A DNA stretch of 64,000 nt from Tetragenococcus osmophilus (GTDB taxonomy: Bacteria > Bacillota > Bacilli > Lactobacillales > Enterococcaceae), in assembly GCF_003795125.1 (NCBI RefSeq), contig NZ_CP027783.1:1612001-1676000 (forward strand). Reading direction: 5' to 3'. Position numbers and translations under genes: made by a program. The notes beneath the pieces were generated by a model. That model searched no databases and was not told the origin of the DNA. It saw only the letters and a list, made by a program, of their open reading frames with translations. Positions 33,952-41,836 of the stretch are shown one piece after another; positions within the stretch are counted from its first letter, which is position 1, and every line of letters starts with the position of its first letter.

Positions 33952-34719
33952 ATGACAGAAATACAGGTAAAGCTAGATATATTTGAAGGGCCGCTAGACT
34001 TATTATTGCATTTGATACAAACATTAGAAATAGACATTTATGATATTCCCATAGCTCAAGTTACTGAACAATATATGAACTATATCCATGCAATGAAAAC
34101 ATCGCAATTAGAAGTTGCTGGAGATTATCTTGTAATGGCAGCAACATTGATGTCTATTAAAAGTCAGATGCTTTTGCCTAAACAAGAGGAAATTGAAGAA
34201 GAGGATGAGTATGAAGAAGATCCTCGTGAAGCATTAGTTGAGCAACTATTAGAGTATAGGAAATATAAGTACGCGGCCAAGCAGCTTTCAGAAAAGGTAG
34301 AGGAAAGAAGCAACTACTTTACTAAAGAACCTATGGATATGGACGAATATAAAGATGAGGATACTTCTTTAGAAAAAGGGCAGTTTAATACAGTTGATTT
34401 GTATTTGGCGTTTCGCTCAATGTTAGAAAAAAAGAAGAAACGAAAAGTGCTTAAAACAACAATTTCTGCTGATGAGACAAGTATTGATGAAAAAATACAA
34501 TCTATGGAAAAACAACTTTATCAAGAAGTCGGCTCTCATAAAGGCTATTCATTAGATATCTTTATGGATAGCTATTCAACAAGTGAAGTTGTGGTTACTT
34601 TTATCGCGTTGTTGGAATTGGTCAAAAGTAGAAAAGCGAATGTAAGCCAAACGACAAATTACGATGATATCCTGCTTTATCCAGTATATGAAGATAAGGG
34701 AGGCTATGTACATGGATGA
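33952..34719 (+). CDS. scpA: Segregation and condensation protein A
   Basis: 255 aa kleisin. The N-terminal SMC-neck helices include FEGPLDLLLHLIQTLEIDIYDIPI (positions about 11-34), followed by the acidic linker (EEEDEYEED, about 80-88) and the C-terminal winged helix that binds the SMC head (about 190-245). With ScpB and SMC it organises and segregates chromosomes. The stop overlaps the scpB start, so the two are translationally coupled. Confidence 0.95.
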   Translation: MTEIQVKLDIFEGPLDLLLHLIQTLEIDIYDIPIAQVTEQYMNYIHAMKTSQLEVAGDYLVMAATLMSIKSQMLLPKQEEIEEEDEYEEDPREALVEQLLEYRKYKYAAKQLSEKVEERSNYFTKEPMDMDEYKDEDTSLEKGQFNTVDLYLAFRSMLEKKKKRKVLKTTISADETSIDEKIQSMEKQLYQEVGSHKGYSLDIFMDSYSTSEVVVTFIALLELVKSRKANVSQTTNYDDILLYPVYEDKGGYVHG

Positions 34720-35302
34720 TATAGGACAGTTGGAAGCTTTACTTTTTGCTGCAGGGGATGAAGGGGTTCAATTAGAGGAACTGAGTTTTCTTATGGAACA
34801 ATCTGAACCACAAATTTATCAATTAGTGCAAGCCTTAAATGAAAAATATCAAGAAGACATACAATCGTCATTGAGTGTTCTTGAGTTAGGAAACCATTTT
34901 ATTTTAGCTACGAAAAAAAAGTACGCACCTATTTTAAAAAAGTATGCTAAATCCCCTATAGCAAATCGACTTTCACAAGCAGCACTTGAAACATTAGCGA
35001 TTATAGCGTATAAACAACCCATCACTCGTATGGAAGTAGATGATATAAGAGGCGTGCAATCTTCCGGTTCTGTGCAAAAATTAACTACCAATCGTTTAAT
35101 TGAAGAAAAAGGCCGCGTAGAAGGACCTGGCAGGGCTATTCTTTATGGCACGACAGAATATTTTATGGATTATTTTGGCTTAAAGTCAATGCAAGAATTA
35201 CCAGACATTCAAGCGATGGAAGAAGAATTATCTACAGATATTCCGCTTGATTTATATGCTGACCGTTATGAAGAAACAAGAGAAGAAAAAGGAGAAAATT
35301 AA
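34712..35302 (+). CDS. scpB: Segregation and condensation protein B
   Basis: 196 aa from the ATG at 34712, 8 nt after AGGGAGG; an ATG at 34706 is too close. Two winged-helix domains are visible: IGQLEALLFAAGDEGVQLEEL at the N-terminus and AALETLAIIAYKQPITRMEVDDIRG (about 90-114) in the second. It dimerises on the ScpA kleisin. It overlaps scpA by 8 bp and its stop codon abuts the rluB start. Confidence 0.95.
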   Translation: MDDIGQLEALLFAAGDEGVQLEELSFLMEQSEPQIYQLVQALNEKYQEDIQSSLSVLELGNHFILATKKKYAPILKKYAKSPIANRLSQAALETLAIIAYKQPITRMEVDDIRGVQSSGSVQKLTTNRLIEEKGRVEGPGRAILYGTTEYFMDYFGLKSMQELPDIQAMEEELSTDIPLDLYADRYEETREEKGEN

Positions 35303-36022
35303 ATGCAACGATTACAAAAAGTGATCGCTCATGCTGGCGTTGCTTCTAGAAGAAAAGCTGAAGACTATATTGTCCAAGGCCGCGTCAAAGTTAATGGCGA
35401 AGTAGTAAAAGAATTAGGGGTACAAGTAACAAATAAAGATAAGATAGAAGTGGACCAAGTTCCTATTTACCAAGAAGAGCCAGTTTATTTCATGTTTTAT
35501 AAACCGCGAGGAGTCATTTCTGCGGTTTCAGATGATAAAAATAGATCGGTAGTAACGGATTATTTTACAGAGATTAAAGAACGAATTTATCCAGTGGGAC
35601 GCTTGGATTATAATACTTCCGGCCTTCTTCTTTTGACAAATGACGGGGATGTATCGCAAAAATTGACGCATCCTAAACATGAAGTAGATAAAGTTTACGT
35701 GGCTAAGGTAAATGGGGTAGCGACAAATAGAAAATTGATGCCCGTTACTAAGCAGATGACGGTCGAAGGCAAAAAAGTAGCTCCAGCAAAGTTTGCTATT
35801 TTGTCTACAGATACGCAAACACAAAAGAGTATTGTTCAGCTGACAATTCATGAAGGGCGTAATCATCAAGTGAAAAACATGTTAAAAGCTTGTGGCTTTC
35901 CAGTTGAAAAATTAAAACGCGAACGTTATGGTCATTTGACGCTGGAAAACCTAAAGCCAGGAGATTATCGTGAATTGCATAAGCGTGAAATTAATCGCTT
36001 ATTAGAGGAGGCAAAAGACTAA
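35303..36022 (+). CDS. rluB: 23S rRNA pseudouridine synthase RluB-type
   Basis: 239 aa. An N-terminal S4 RNA-binding domain (residues 1-60, LQKVIAHAGVASRRKAEDYI) is followed by the RsuA/RluB/E/F catalytic domain with YPVGRLDYNTSGLLLLTNDG (about 97-116), where the Asp is the nucleophile. EGRNHQVKNM is the conserved C-terminal motif. It isomerises a uridine in 23S rRNA, position 2605 by analogy with E. coli RluB. It begins at the codon after the scpB stop, with AAGGAG inside scpB. Confidence 0.92.
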   Translation: MQRLQKVIAHAGVASRRKAEDYIVQGRVKVNGEVVKELGVQVTNKDKIEVDQVPIYQEEPVYFMFYKPRGVISAVSDDKNRSVVTDYFTEIKERIYPVGRLDYNTSGLLLLTNDGDVSQKLTHPKHEVDKVYVAKVNGVATNRKLMPVTKQMTVEGKKVAPAKFAILSTDTQTQKSIVQLTIHEGRNHQVKNMLKACGFPVEKLKRERYGHLTLENLKPGDYRELHKREINRLLEEAKD

Positions 36023-36026
36023 GTGT

Positions 36027-36048
36027 AAAACTCTTGCTAGAGTGTTTT
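36027..36048 (+). terminator. Probable rluB terminator
   Basis: AAAACTCT (36027-36034), TGCT loop and AGAGTGTTTT (36039-36048) with one bulged G, then a T-rich tail to about 36066. Confidence 0.55.
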
Positions 36049-36065
36049 CTTGTGTTTTTTGTTTT

Positions 36066-36177
36066 ATAGGGAGTGGATTTAAAATCTATTCCCTATTTAT
36101 TTAGTCTTAGGGAATCAATTGCTGATTTGTTCCCTATCTTTTTGGACATGGGGAGGGAACTTGTCATCTACTCCCTG
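36066..36177. repeat. Array of three palindromic TAGGGA repeats at about 41-bp spacing
   Basis: Unit 1 (36066-36096) has 15-bp arms beginning ATAGGGAGTGGATTT, paired with only two G-T positions and a 1-nt loop. Unit 2 (36108-36136) has TAGGGAATCA paired with TGATT-TG-TTCCCTA. Unit 3 (36150-36177) is more diverged but keeps GGGAG/CTCCC arms. The right-arm CCCT cores are 41 bp apart. The array lies between rluB and the FMN riboswitch. Its design parallels the array at 23457, though the sequence differs. Confidence 0.7.
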
Positions 36178-36199
36178 TCTTTTGTTGGGAATAAAGTAG

Positions 36200-36227
36200 T
36201 TGCATTTTGTGAAAGTTTGTGTATAAT
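36200..36227 (+). promoter_or_regulatory. ribU promoter
   Basis: TTGCAT (36200-36205), 16-bp spacer and TATAAT (36222-36227). The transcript would begin just upstream of the FMN riboswitch. Confidence 0.65.
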
Positions 36228-36252
36228 AAGTTATAGAAAAAATAATAAAGGT

Positions 36253-36372
36253 TCGTCTTCAGGGGCAGGGTGTAATTCCCGACCGGTGGTAAAAGTCCAC
36301 GAACTGCTTCGTATAAGTGGTTGAATTGGTGCAAGTCCAATACCGACAGTATAGTCTGGATAAAGAAGATAG
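36253..36372 (+). promoter_or_regulatory. FMN riboswitch (RFN element)
   Basis: The conserved RFN blocks are all readable in order: TCTTCAGGGGCAGGGTG, AATTCCCGACCGGTGG, AGTCCACGAACTGC, GGTGCAAGTCCAATACCGACAGT, and TAGTCTGGATAAAGAAGAT closing the P1 stem. The aptamer senses flavin mononucleotide. A terminator hairpin sits 40 nt downstream, so FMN should stop transcription before ribU. Confidence 0.95.
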
Positions 36373-36412
36373 AGCATATTTGGTTTATCTGACTTTTGTT
36401 AGAAGAGCAAGT

Positions 36413-36448
36413 ACTCTATTCTCCCTTGGGAAAATAGAGTTTTTTTAT
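36413..36448 (+). terminator. Riboswitch-controlled terminator before ribU
   Basis: ACTCTATTCTCCC (36413-36425) folds on GGGAAAATAGAGT (36428-36440), followed by seven T residues. This is the expression platform of the FMN riboswitch. Confidence 0.88.
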
Positions 36449-36512
36449 TAGCAAAAGAAAGAAAAATAAATAGGTTCCGATGAAGATGAGTCCTTGTACT
36501 AGGAGGATTTAT

Positions 36513-37112
36513 ATGCACAGTAATGCTAGGAAAATGGTAGCAGTAGCGATGTTTGCAGCGATGGGGTTGGTTTTACAATATATAGCCTTTCCGGTTATGC
36601 CAGCGTTTGGATTTTTGAAAATAGATTTTAGTGATGTCCCAGTTATTTTGAGTATGTTTCTATTTGGCCCTGTAAGTGGCATTTTGACCGCTTTTCTTAG
36701 ATCGTTTTTACATCTTATAACGACGGGTCTAGCGCCGCAAAATATCGTAGGCGATGTTGCTAGCTTTTTAGCAACTACTTGTTATTGCTTACCTGTGTAT
36801 TACTTTTTTAATAAAGGAACGAACCTACGCAATAAAATTTTAGGAACTTTTTTGGGAGTACTTTCGATGACTTTATTCATGAGTATTGCTAATTATTTCG
36901 TTATTACTCCATTGTATTTGCGTTTTTTCCAATTATCAGTTACCGAAATGTTAGGCATGCCACTAGCAAATTATGTAGTTCTTGGAATCTTGCCATTTAA
37001 CTTAATCAAAGGCGGATTAGTTAGTGCAGTATTTTTGGTTCTTCATGCGAAACTTCTTCCGTGGATTAGTAGAAAAAGAAACCACTCTACAGCTCATTAT
37101 CCCATGAATTAA
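36513..37112 (+). CDS. ribU: Riboflavin ECF transporter S component RibU
   Basis: 199 aa from the ATG at 36513, 5 nt after AGGAGG. Five to six membrane helices are visible. The S-component motif near the N-terminus (ARKMVAVAMFAAMG) and LKIDFSDVPVILSMFLFGP (about residues 38-56) are typical of RibU. It binds riboflavin and works with the shared EcfAA'T energising module, which is not in this window. Control by the FMN riboswitch directly upstream makes the substrate assignment firm. Confidence 0.94.
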   Translation: MHSNARKMVAVAMFAAMGLVLQYIAFPVMPAFGFLKIDFSDVPVILSMFLFGPVSGILTAFLRSFLHLITTGLAPQNIVGDVASFLATTCYCLPVYYFFNKGTNLRNKILGTFLGVLSMTLFMSIANYFVITPLYLRFFQLSVTEMLGMPLANYVVLGILPFNLIKGGLVSAVFLVLHAKLLPWISRKRNHSTAHYPMN

Positions 37113-37144
37113 GTAGTGAAAAATTTTAAAAAAAACAATGAAGT

Positions 37145-37181
37145 AACCAGTTAAGCCATAAAAGCTTAACTGGTTTTTTCG
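37145..37181 (+). terminator. ribU terminator
   Basis: AACCAGTTAAGC (37145-37156) pairs perfectly with GCTTAACTGGTT (37164-37175), followed by T residues. Confidence 0.88.
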
Positions 37182-37294
37182 TAAAAAGTTATTTTAAGGG
37201 GATTTAACGGTAAAAATTTTCGTGTATAATAAATATAGATGGGTATTGTTGGTGGACTTTAATAAAGGGATTTGCTGACGTTTTTGGAGGATGT

Positions 37295-38305
37295 ATGGAA
37301 GAATTTATTTTATCGCTATTTATGGGTAACAAAGAGTTGAAAAAAACAACGCTTTATCAAATTTTAATAGGAAAACATACCACTTCTGTTTTATGTTACG
37401 CTTATTTTCATGATCTCTTGCCTTACTTTTCAGCTTTACCAACGTTGGAAGAAGAAAAATTTGATCAAGAAATTGCAAAGCTTGTTTACAATGGTTGGGT
37501 AAGACAAGATCAACAGCAATTAATTCTGGAAAGTAATCCTTTATCTTCTAATTTACTACATACACCTGTATTTCGGTCGCTAGACTTTTTTCAATTTGGT
37601 AGAAAAGAGGAGGTTTGCTGGCGCTCTTTTCGTTTTTTATTACAGGCAGCTTCATTTTTAGGAAAAAAAGCAGAGTATGTGCCGCTAGAAAATGCGCCCA
37701 TTTATACCCAAAGAGTGCGAGAAGTCATCCATCAATATGGGCAAGATCTACCTGAAATAATCTATCAAGAAACAAGTCATCTATTTCAACATTTGACAGA
37801 AGAACATGCGAATTTATTGGCACAAGCACTCTCTGGTTTCCACCAAGAAGGCGCAGCTTTTTTTCAATTAGTACCAGAGAAATATGAGCAAACGCTTTGG
37901 TTTACTTTATATCAATCGGCAGCTATTCATCAGTTATTGGCACAAGTTGCTAAACATCCTGAATATTTGCTGTATAAATTTTTATATCCACTATTAATGC
38001 AAAATTATAATCAAAGTATGCTACAAACTCGAGAGTTAATTCGTAAAGGACAGTCGATCGAACAGGTGAAAAAGCAACGAAGATTAAAGCAAGGGACGAT
38101 ACAAGATCATTTAATTGAATGGTCTTTATTAGATACTAAGTTTCCTTTTTCTAATTTTTTAAGTCAAGATAAACAAAATAGACTTAAAGAGTTGCCGCAA
38201 GCTTCTTATACTTATCCATTTAAAGAACTAGCAGAATCATTTGATGCGACATTTTTAGAGATTCGGCTTTATCAAATCTGGAGGGAAAAGCAATCGTTAT
38301 GTTAG
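37295..38305 (+). CDS. ypbB: YpbB-family helix-turn-helix protein, RecQ partner
   Basis: 336 aa, mostly helical, no membrane segment. A C-terminal helicase-associated helix-turn-helix is seen at about residues 250-290 (KGQSIEQVKKQRRLKQGTIQDHLIEW). It matches Bacillus YpbB in size and position, directly upstream of a RecQ helicase. The start follows TTTGGAGG. It overlaps recQ by 7 bp, so the two proteins are probably made together. Role unknown, presumably aiding the helicase on DNA. Confidence 0.82.
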   Translation: MEEFILSLFMGNKELKKTTLYQILIGKHTTSVLCYAYFHDLLPYFSALPTLEEEKFDQEIAKLVYNGWVRQDQQQLILESNPLSSNLLHTPVFRSLDFFQFGRKEEVCWRSFRFLLQAASFLGKKAEYVPLENAPIYTQRVREVIHQYGQDLPEIIYQETSHLFQHLTEEHANLLAQALSGFHQEGAAFFQLVPEKYEQTLWFTLYQSAAIHQLLAQVAKHPEYLLYKFLYPLLMQNYNQSMLQTRELIRKGQSIEQVKKQRRLKQGTIQDHLIEWSLLDTKFPFSNFLSQDKQNRLKELPQASYTYPFKELAESFDATFLEIRLYQIWREKQSLC

Positions 38306-39696
38306 AAACAGCGCTTTATCGTTATTTTCATTACACAAAGTTTCGCCCTGGTCAAAAAGAAGCGGTTACTGTCTTATTGCAAGGGCAAGATTTTATGGCG
38401 GTCCTTCCAACAGGCTCAGGAAAAAGTCTTTGTTATCAACTTCCAGCTTATTTAAAAGATGGAGTTGTTTTAATAGTGACTCCTTTAATCTCTTTGATGG
38501 AAGATCAGTTGGCTTCTTTGCAAAAAAATGGAGAAAAAAGAGGCGTTGTTTTAAATGGAAACTTAAAAGAAGAAGATAAGATATATGTATTAAATCATCT
38601 TAATAAGTATAAATTTGTTTTTTTAAGTCCAGAAATGCTTATGCAAGAAAAAGTGCTTTCCCGGTTGCAATCTCATCATATTGCATTATTTGTTGTAGAT
38701 GAAGCCCATTGTATTTCTCAGTGGGGAATTGACTTTCGACCAGAATATAGAAACCTGAAATATGCCAAGCAACGTTTAAATAACCCCGTGACTTTGGCTC
38801 TAACAGCTACCGCTACTGCAAAAGTCAAAGAAGAAATAAAGTCAGCTTTGCTCGACAAAGATGCAGTAGAATTTTGTGATTCTGTAGATCGTCCAAACGT
38901 TTCCTTATCAGTACTTTTTACTCGTGCGAAGTTAGAGGAACTAAAGCGGCTATTATCAGCTGCTACAGGTTCTGTTCTTATTTATTGCGCGACGAGAAAA
39001 AAAGTAGAAGAGTTGTATTATCAATTAAAAAAAGATTATATCGTAGGTTACTATCATGGAGGTTTAGATAGTAGTCAAAGAAGACTTTTGCAACAGCAGT
39101 TTATCCAAGATCACTTACAGTTTTTGGTTTGTACAAGTGCTTTTGGAATGGGAGTAGACAAGCCTGATATACGAATGGTTATTCATTACGATTTGCCCGA
39201 TAGTTTAGAAAACTACATGCAAGAAATTGGAAGAAGCGGTCGAGATCAAAAAGATAGCGATGCTGTTCTTTTATATCAGCTACAAGATGAAAAGATTCAT
39301 TATTTTATGCAACAACAAGCTCAACAGGAGCGTGAACTTTTTGAATTTCAGATAAGACACCAAGCAGTTAAAAATTTAACAGAATTACAAGAAAAATGGT
39401 TACAACAGACAAAAATTTTTGGAAAAGACGCTTTCTTAGAAAAACTTGAACAAAATGAGCTAGAAAAGAAGAAAAAGCTTGAACAAATGCTTGAATATAT
39501 TTACTATAAAGGTTGCCGTAGAGAGTTTTTATTGAGTTATTTTGGGGAAAACTTAACGAAGGTTCCTAATCGTTGTTGTGATTATCACGGTTTAGCAAAA
39601 ATTTCGGTCGGATTAAAAGAAAAAGAATTTCATTTTTCTCCTAAAAAAGACGCTTGGCAAGAGATTTTACTAAAAATGTTTAAAGAAGAAAAATGA
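38299..39696 (+). CDS. recQ: ATP-dependent DNA helicase, RecQ/RecS family
   Basis: 465 aa, the short form. Helicase motifs: FRPGQKEAV (motif 0), LPTGSGKSLCYQ (Walker A, about 34-45), VVDEAHCISQWG (DEAH, about 132-143), ALTATAT, and SAFGMGVDKPDIR with QEIGRSGRD in domain 2. A C-terminal RecQ zinc-binding region follows (GCRREFLLSYFGE, RCCDYHG). No HRDC domain follows, as in Bacillus RecS (YpbC). It unwinds recombination and repair intermediates. It is coupled to the ypbB-like gene. Confidence 0.93.
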   Translation: MLETALYRYFHYTKFRPGQKEAVTVLLQGQDFMAVLPTGSGKSLCYQLPAYLKDGVVLIVTPLISLMEDQLASLQKNGEKRGVVLNGNLKEEDKIYVLNHLNKYKFVFLSPEMLMQEKVLSRLQSHHIALFVVDEAHCISQWGIDFRPEYRNLKYAKQRLNNPVTLALTATATAKVKEEIKSALLDKDAVEFCDSVDRPNVSLSVLFTRAKLEELKRLLSAATGSVLIYCATRKKVEELYYQLKKDYIVGYYHGGLDSSQRRLLQQQFIQDHLQFLVCTSAFGMGVDKPDIRMVIHYDLPDSLENYMQEIGRSGRDQKDSDAVLLYQLQDEKIHYFMQQQAQQERELFEFQIRHQAVKNLTELQEKWLQQTKIFGKDAFLEKLEQNELEKKKKLEQMLEYIYYKGCRREFLLSYFGENLTKVPNRCCDYHGLAKISVGLKEKEFHFSPKKDAWQEILLKMFKEEK

Positions 39697-39729
39697 CAGC
39701 AATTTAGGAAGACATAAAAGGATAACCTG

Positions 39730-39738
39730 TGGTATAAT
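39730..39738 (+). promoter_or_regulatory. Extended -10 promoter of the LysM gene
   Basis: TGGTATAAT is a perfect extended -10. No clear -35 is seen, which is acceptable for extended -10 promoters. It lies 36 bp before the start codon. Confidence 0.5.
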
Positions 39739-39773
39739 ACATCGGAAAGATAGTGAGTGGGAGGTCATTTGAA

Positions 39774-40556
39774 GTGAGTAGAAAAGATAGAAATAAGAAT
39801 TCACAAGGTCAAGAGCCATGGGAACAACCCATATATGATACAGAAAGTGACGATGAAAATACATCACGTTCGCAACAACGTCACCAGAAAAAAGGAAGCA
39901 GCGCCTTTTTGACGATTGTCGTGGTTTTATTGGCGTTAATTATTGCCGTACCAACAGTTGCTGGCTTATGGGTAATGAATCGTAACAATGATACTGAGAC
40001 TGCTGCTAATACGGAACAAACAACATCGAGTACAGTAGAGTCTTCTACATCGTCTTCTTCAGAAGAGTCTTCAACTCAAAGCAGTTCAACTGAAGAGTCT
40101 TCTTCAGAGGAAACTTCTTCAGAAGAAGAAAATGAAGAACAACAAGCAGCAGGAGAGCAAGAACAACAACAAGCCGCTGGTGGCGGAGATGAACAACAAG
40201 CTGCCCAAGAACAAGGTCAAGATCAACAACAAGGTCAAGGTCAACAAGAGCAAAATCAAGGCCAAGGACAACAAGATCAACAACAAGGTCAAGATCAACA
40301 AGGGCAAAACCAAGAACAACAAGGTCAACAGGGCCAACAACAGCAAGAACAAGATCAACAACAAGGCCAACAAGAACAAGAGCAAGAAGACCAAGAGGGT
40401 CAAGATGGTCAAGGATATGCAACAGTTCAATCAGGCGATGGCTTACAGCAAGTAGCTGAAAGAAACGGAATGAGTGTAGAAGAACTTGCAGAGCTAAACG
40501 GAATGGATCCAAGCAACTTCCATGTAAATCCTGGACAAGAGCTAAGAACTAGATAA
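39774..40556 (+). CDS. Membrane-anchored LysM protein with Gln/Glu/Gly-rich stalk
   Basis: 260 aa from the GTG at 39774, 9 nt after GGGAGG; an upstream GTG at 39753 precedes that site. A charged cytosolic N-terminus (about 1-42) leads to one membrane helix (about 45-70), then a Ser/Thr/Glu-rich spacer (about 80-122). A long Gln/Gly/Asp/Glu stalk follows (about 122-210) and a C-terminal LysM peptidoglycan-binding domain (about 212-260, with YATVQSGDGLQQVAERNGMS). The stalk is coded by degenerate CAAGGTCAA-type repeats and could vary in length. Position between recQ and cmk matches Bacillus ypbE. It may tether membrane to wall. Confidence 0.85.
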   Translation: MSRKDRNKNSQGQEPWEQPIYDTESDDENTSRSQQRHQKKGSSAFLTIVVVLLALIIAVPTVAGLWVMNRNNDTETAANTEQTTSSTVESSTSSSSEESSTQSSSTEESSSEETSSEEENEEQQAAGEQEQQQAAGGGDEQQAAQEQGQDQQQGQGQQEQNQGQGQQDQQQGQDQQGQNQEQQGQQGQQQQEQDQQQGQQEQEQEDQEGQDGQGYATVQSGDGLQQVAERNGMSVEELAELNGMDPSNFHVNPGQELRTR

Positions 40557-40583
40557 AAAAGCCGCCTACGCGGTTTTTTTATC
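40552..40583 (+). terminator. Terminator after the LysM gene
   Basis: GATAAAAAA plus GCCGC/GCGG arms around CTAC and a long T run ending TTTATC; the stem is short but extended by A-T pairs on both sides. Confidence 0.85.
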
Positions 40584-40631
40584 TATAATAAGTGAAAATT
40601 TTTTAGTTTTAGACGAGGAGTAAGTAGTTCC

Positions 40632-41312
40632 ATGCATAAAATCAATATAGCCATTGACGGGCCAGCGTCTTCAGGAAAAAGTACAATTGCCAAAATTATT
40701 GCTAAAGATTTCGGCTTTGTCTACACAGATACAGGAGCAATGTATCGCAGTGTTACTTATTTAGCTATACAACATCAAGTATCTTTTACAGATGAAGCCT
40801 CTTTAATTGAACTGATTGAAAATTATCCAATTACTTTTAAACAAACTGACCGTGGACAAGCTGTATTGATCCAAGGAGAAGATGTGTCTGAAGCGATTCG
40901 GCAACCAGAAGTGACCAATAATGTCTCTGAAGTTTCTGCTCTTTCAGGAGTTCGTGCTCAGTTGGTCAAAGCACAACAAAAGATTGCGGCTTCAAAGGGA
41001 GTTGTGATGGACGGAAGAGATATTGGTACTACGGTGCTTCCGCAAGCTGAAGTTAAGATTTTTTTGGTCGCTTCCGCAAGCGAACGTGCTAAAAGACGTT
41101 ATAAAGAAAATCAGGCTAAGGGCATAAAGAGTGATTATGATACCTTAAAAAAAGAAATCGAACAACGGGATTATACAGATTCACACCGAGAAACTTCCCC
41201 TTTAAAACAAGCTGAAGATGCCACATTAGTTGATACAACAGGAATGACGATCGATGAAGTGGTAACTACAGTTGAAAATATAGCTAAAGAAAAGATGGAG
41301 AGAGGTAAATGA
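40632..41312 (+). CDS. cmk: Cytidylate kinase
   Basis: 226 aa P-loop kinase. Motifs: AIDGPASSGKSTIAK (residues about 6-20), the YTDTGAMYRSVTY substrate loop (about 31-43), VMDGRDIGTTVLP (about 122-134) and the lid ASERAKRRYKE. It phosphorylates CMP and dCMP in pyrimidine salvage. Usual length. It overlaps the following lipoprotein by 4 bp (ATGA) and lies upstream of rpsA, an order shared across Firmicutes. Confidence 0.95.
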   Translation: MHKINIAIDGPASSGKSTIAKIIAKDFGFVYTDTGAMYRSVTYLAIQHQVSFTDEASLIELIENYPITFKQTDRGQAVLIQGEDVSEAIRQPEVTNNVSEVSALSGVRAQLVKAQQKIAASKGVVMDGRDIGTTVLPQAEVKIFLVASASERAKRRYKENQAKGIKSDYDTLKKEIEQRDYTDSHRETSPLKQAEDATLVDTTGMTIDEVVTTVENIAKEKMERGK

Positions 41313-41710
41313 AGAAAAAAACAACTACTTGTTTAGCCTTTATAAGTGCTTTATTTATTGTCGGGTGTTCTAACGAAAATAATTCTGCAGATACTAATGA
41401 AACAACATCTCAAACTAGCCAAGCAGAACAAATAGATGTTACAGTAGAAATTGAAGAAGAGGACCAATCCATTGGCGAAAAAGAAGTTGAAACAACTACA
41501 GATGAATCGTTGATGCAAGTGATGCGCAACAACTTTGCAATTAAAGAAGATGGTGGGATGATTGTTGCTGTTGAAGGCGTTGAACAAGATGAAGATGAAA
41601 ATATGTATTGGACTTATACAATAAATGATGAAATGGTAAACACAGGAGCAGAAGAAACCACTTTAGAAGATGGGGACCAAGTGACTTTTACCTATGATAA
41701 GATGGAATAA
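41309..41710 (+). CDS. DUF4430 lipoprotein
   Basis: 133 aa. Signal peptide with lipobox FIVGC (Cys at about 20), Asn/Ser/Thr linker, then a DUF4430 domain (about 43-133): VTVEIEEEDQSIGEKEVETT, the SLMQVMRNN segment and the MYWTYTINDE motif. This domain is related to the cobalamin-binding protein/intrinsic factor fold and is common in small Gram-positive lipoproteins. It is translationally coupled to cmk by a 4-bp overlap, an odd partner for a nucleotide kinase. Function unknown. Confidence 0.8.
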   Translation: MKKKTTTCLAFISALFIVGCSNENNSADTNETTSQTSQAEQIDVTVEIEEEDQSIGEKEVETTTDESLMQVMRNNFAIKEDGGMIVAVEGVEQDEDENMYWTYTINDEMVNTGAEETTLEDGDQVTFTYDKME

Positions 41711-41836
41711 TTGAAAATTTACTCAGTTTCTGAGTTTTCAATAAAAATATACAGAAATCGCTTTATTTTTTTCTTAATATAGCATAGACTAAAGAGTGAA
41801 GTGTTTTTTAAATCGTTGGTTAGGAGGACATATGTT

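Noticed and set aside
36073-36324. Small reading frame of 83 codons
   Set aside because: It runs through the palindrome array, the ribU promoter and the FMN riboswitch, has no ribosome site and resembles no protein.
40045-40512. Long antisense and alternate-frame reading frames in the LysM gene
   Set aside because: They arise from the CAA/GGT repeat coding of the Gln-rich stalk and read as Leu/Val or Asn/Lys repeats without start signals.
41711-41836. Terminator after the DUF4430 lipoprotein
   Set aside because: ACTCAG/CTGAGT arms exist but are short and lack a clean T tract, so it was not listed.
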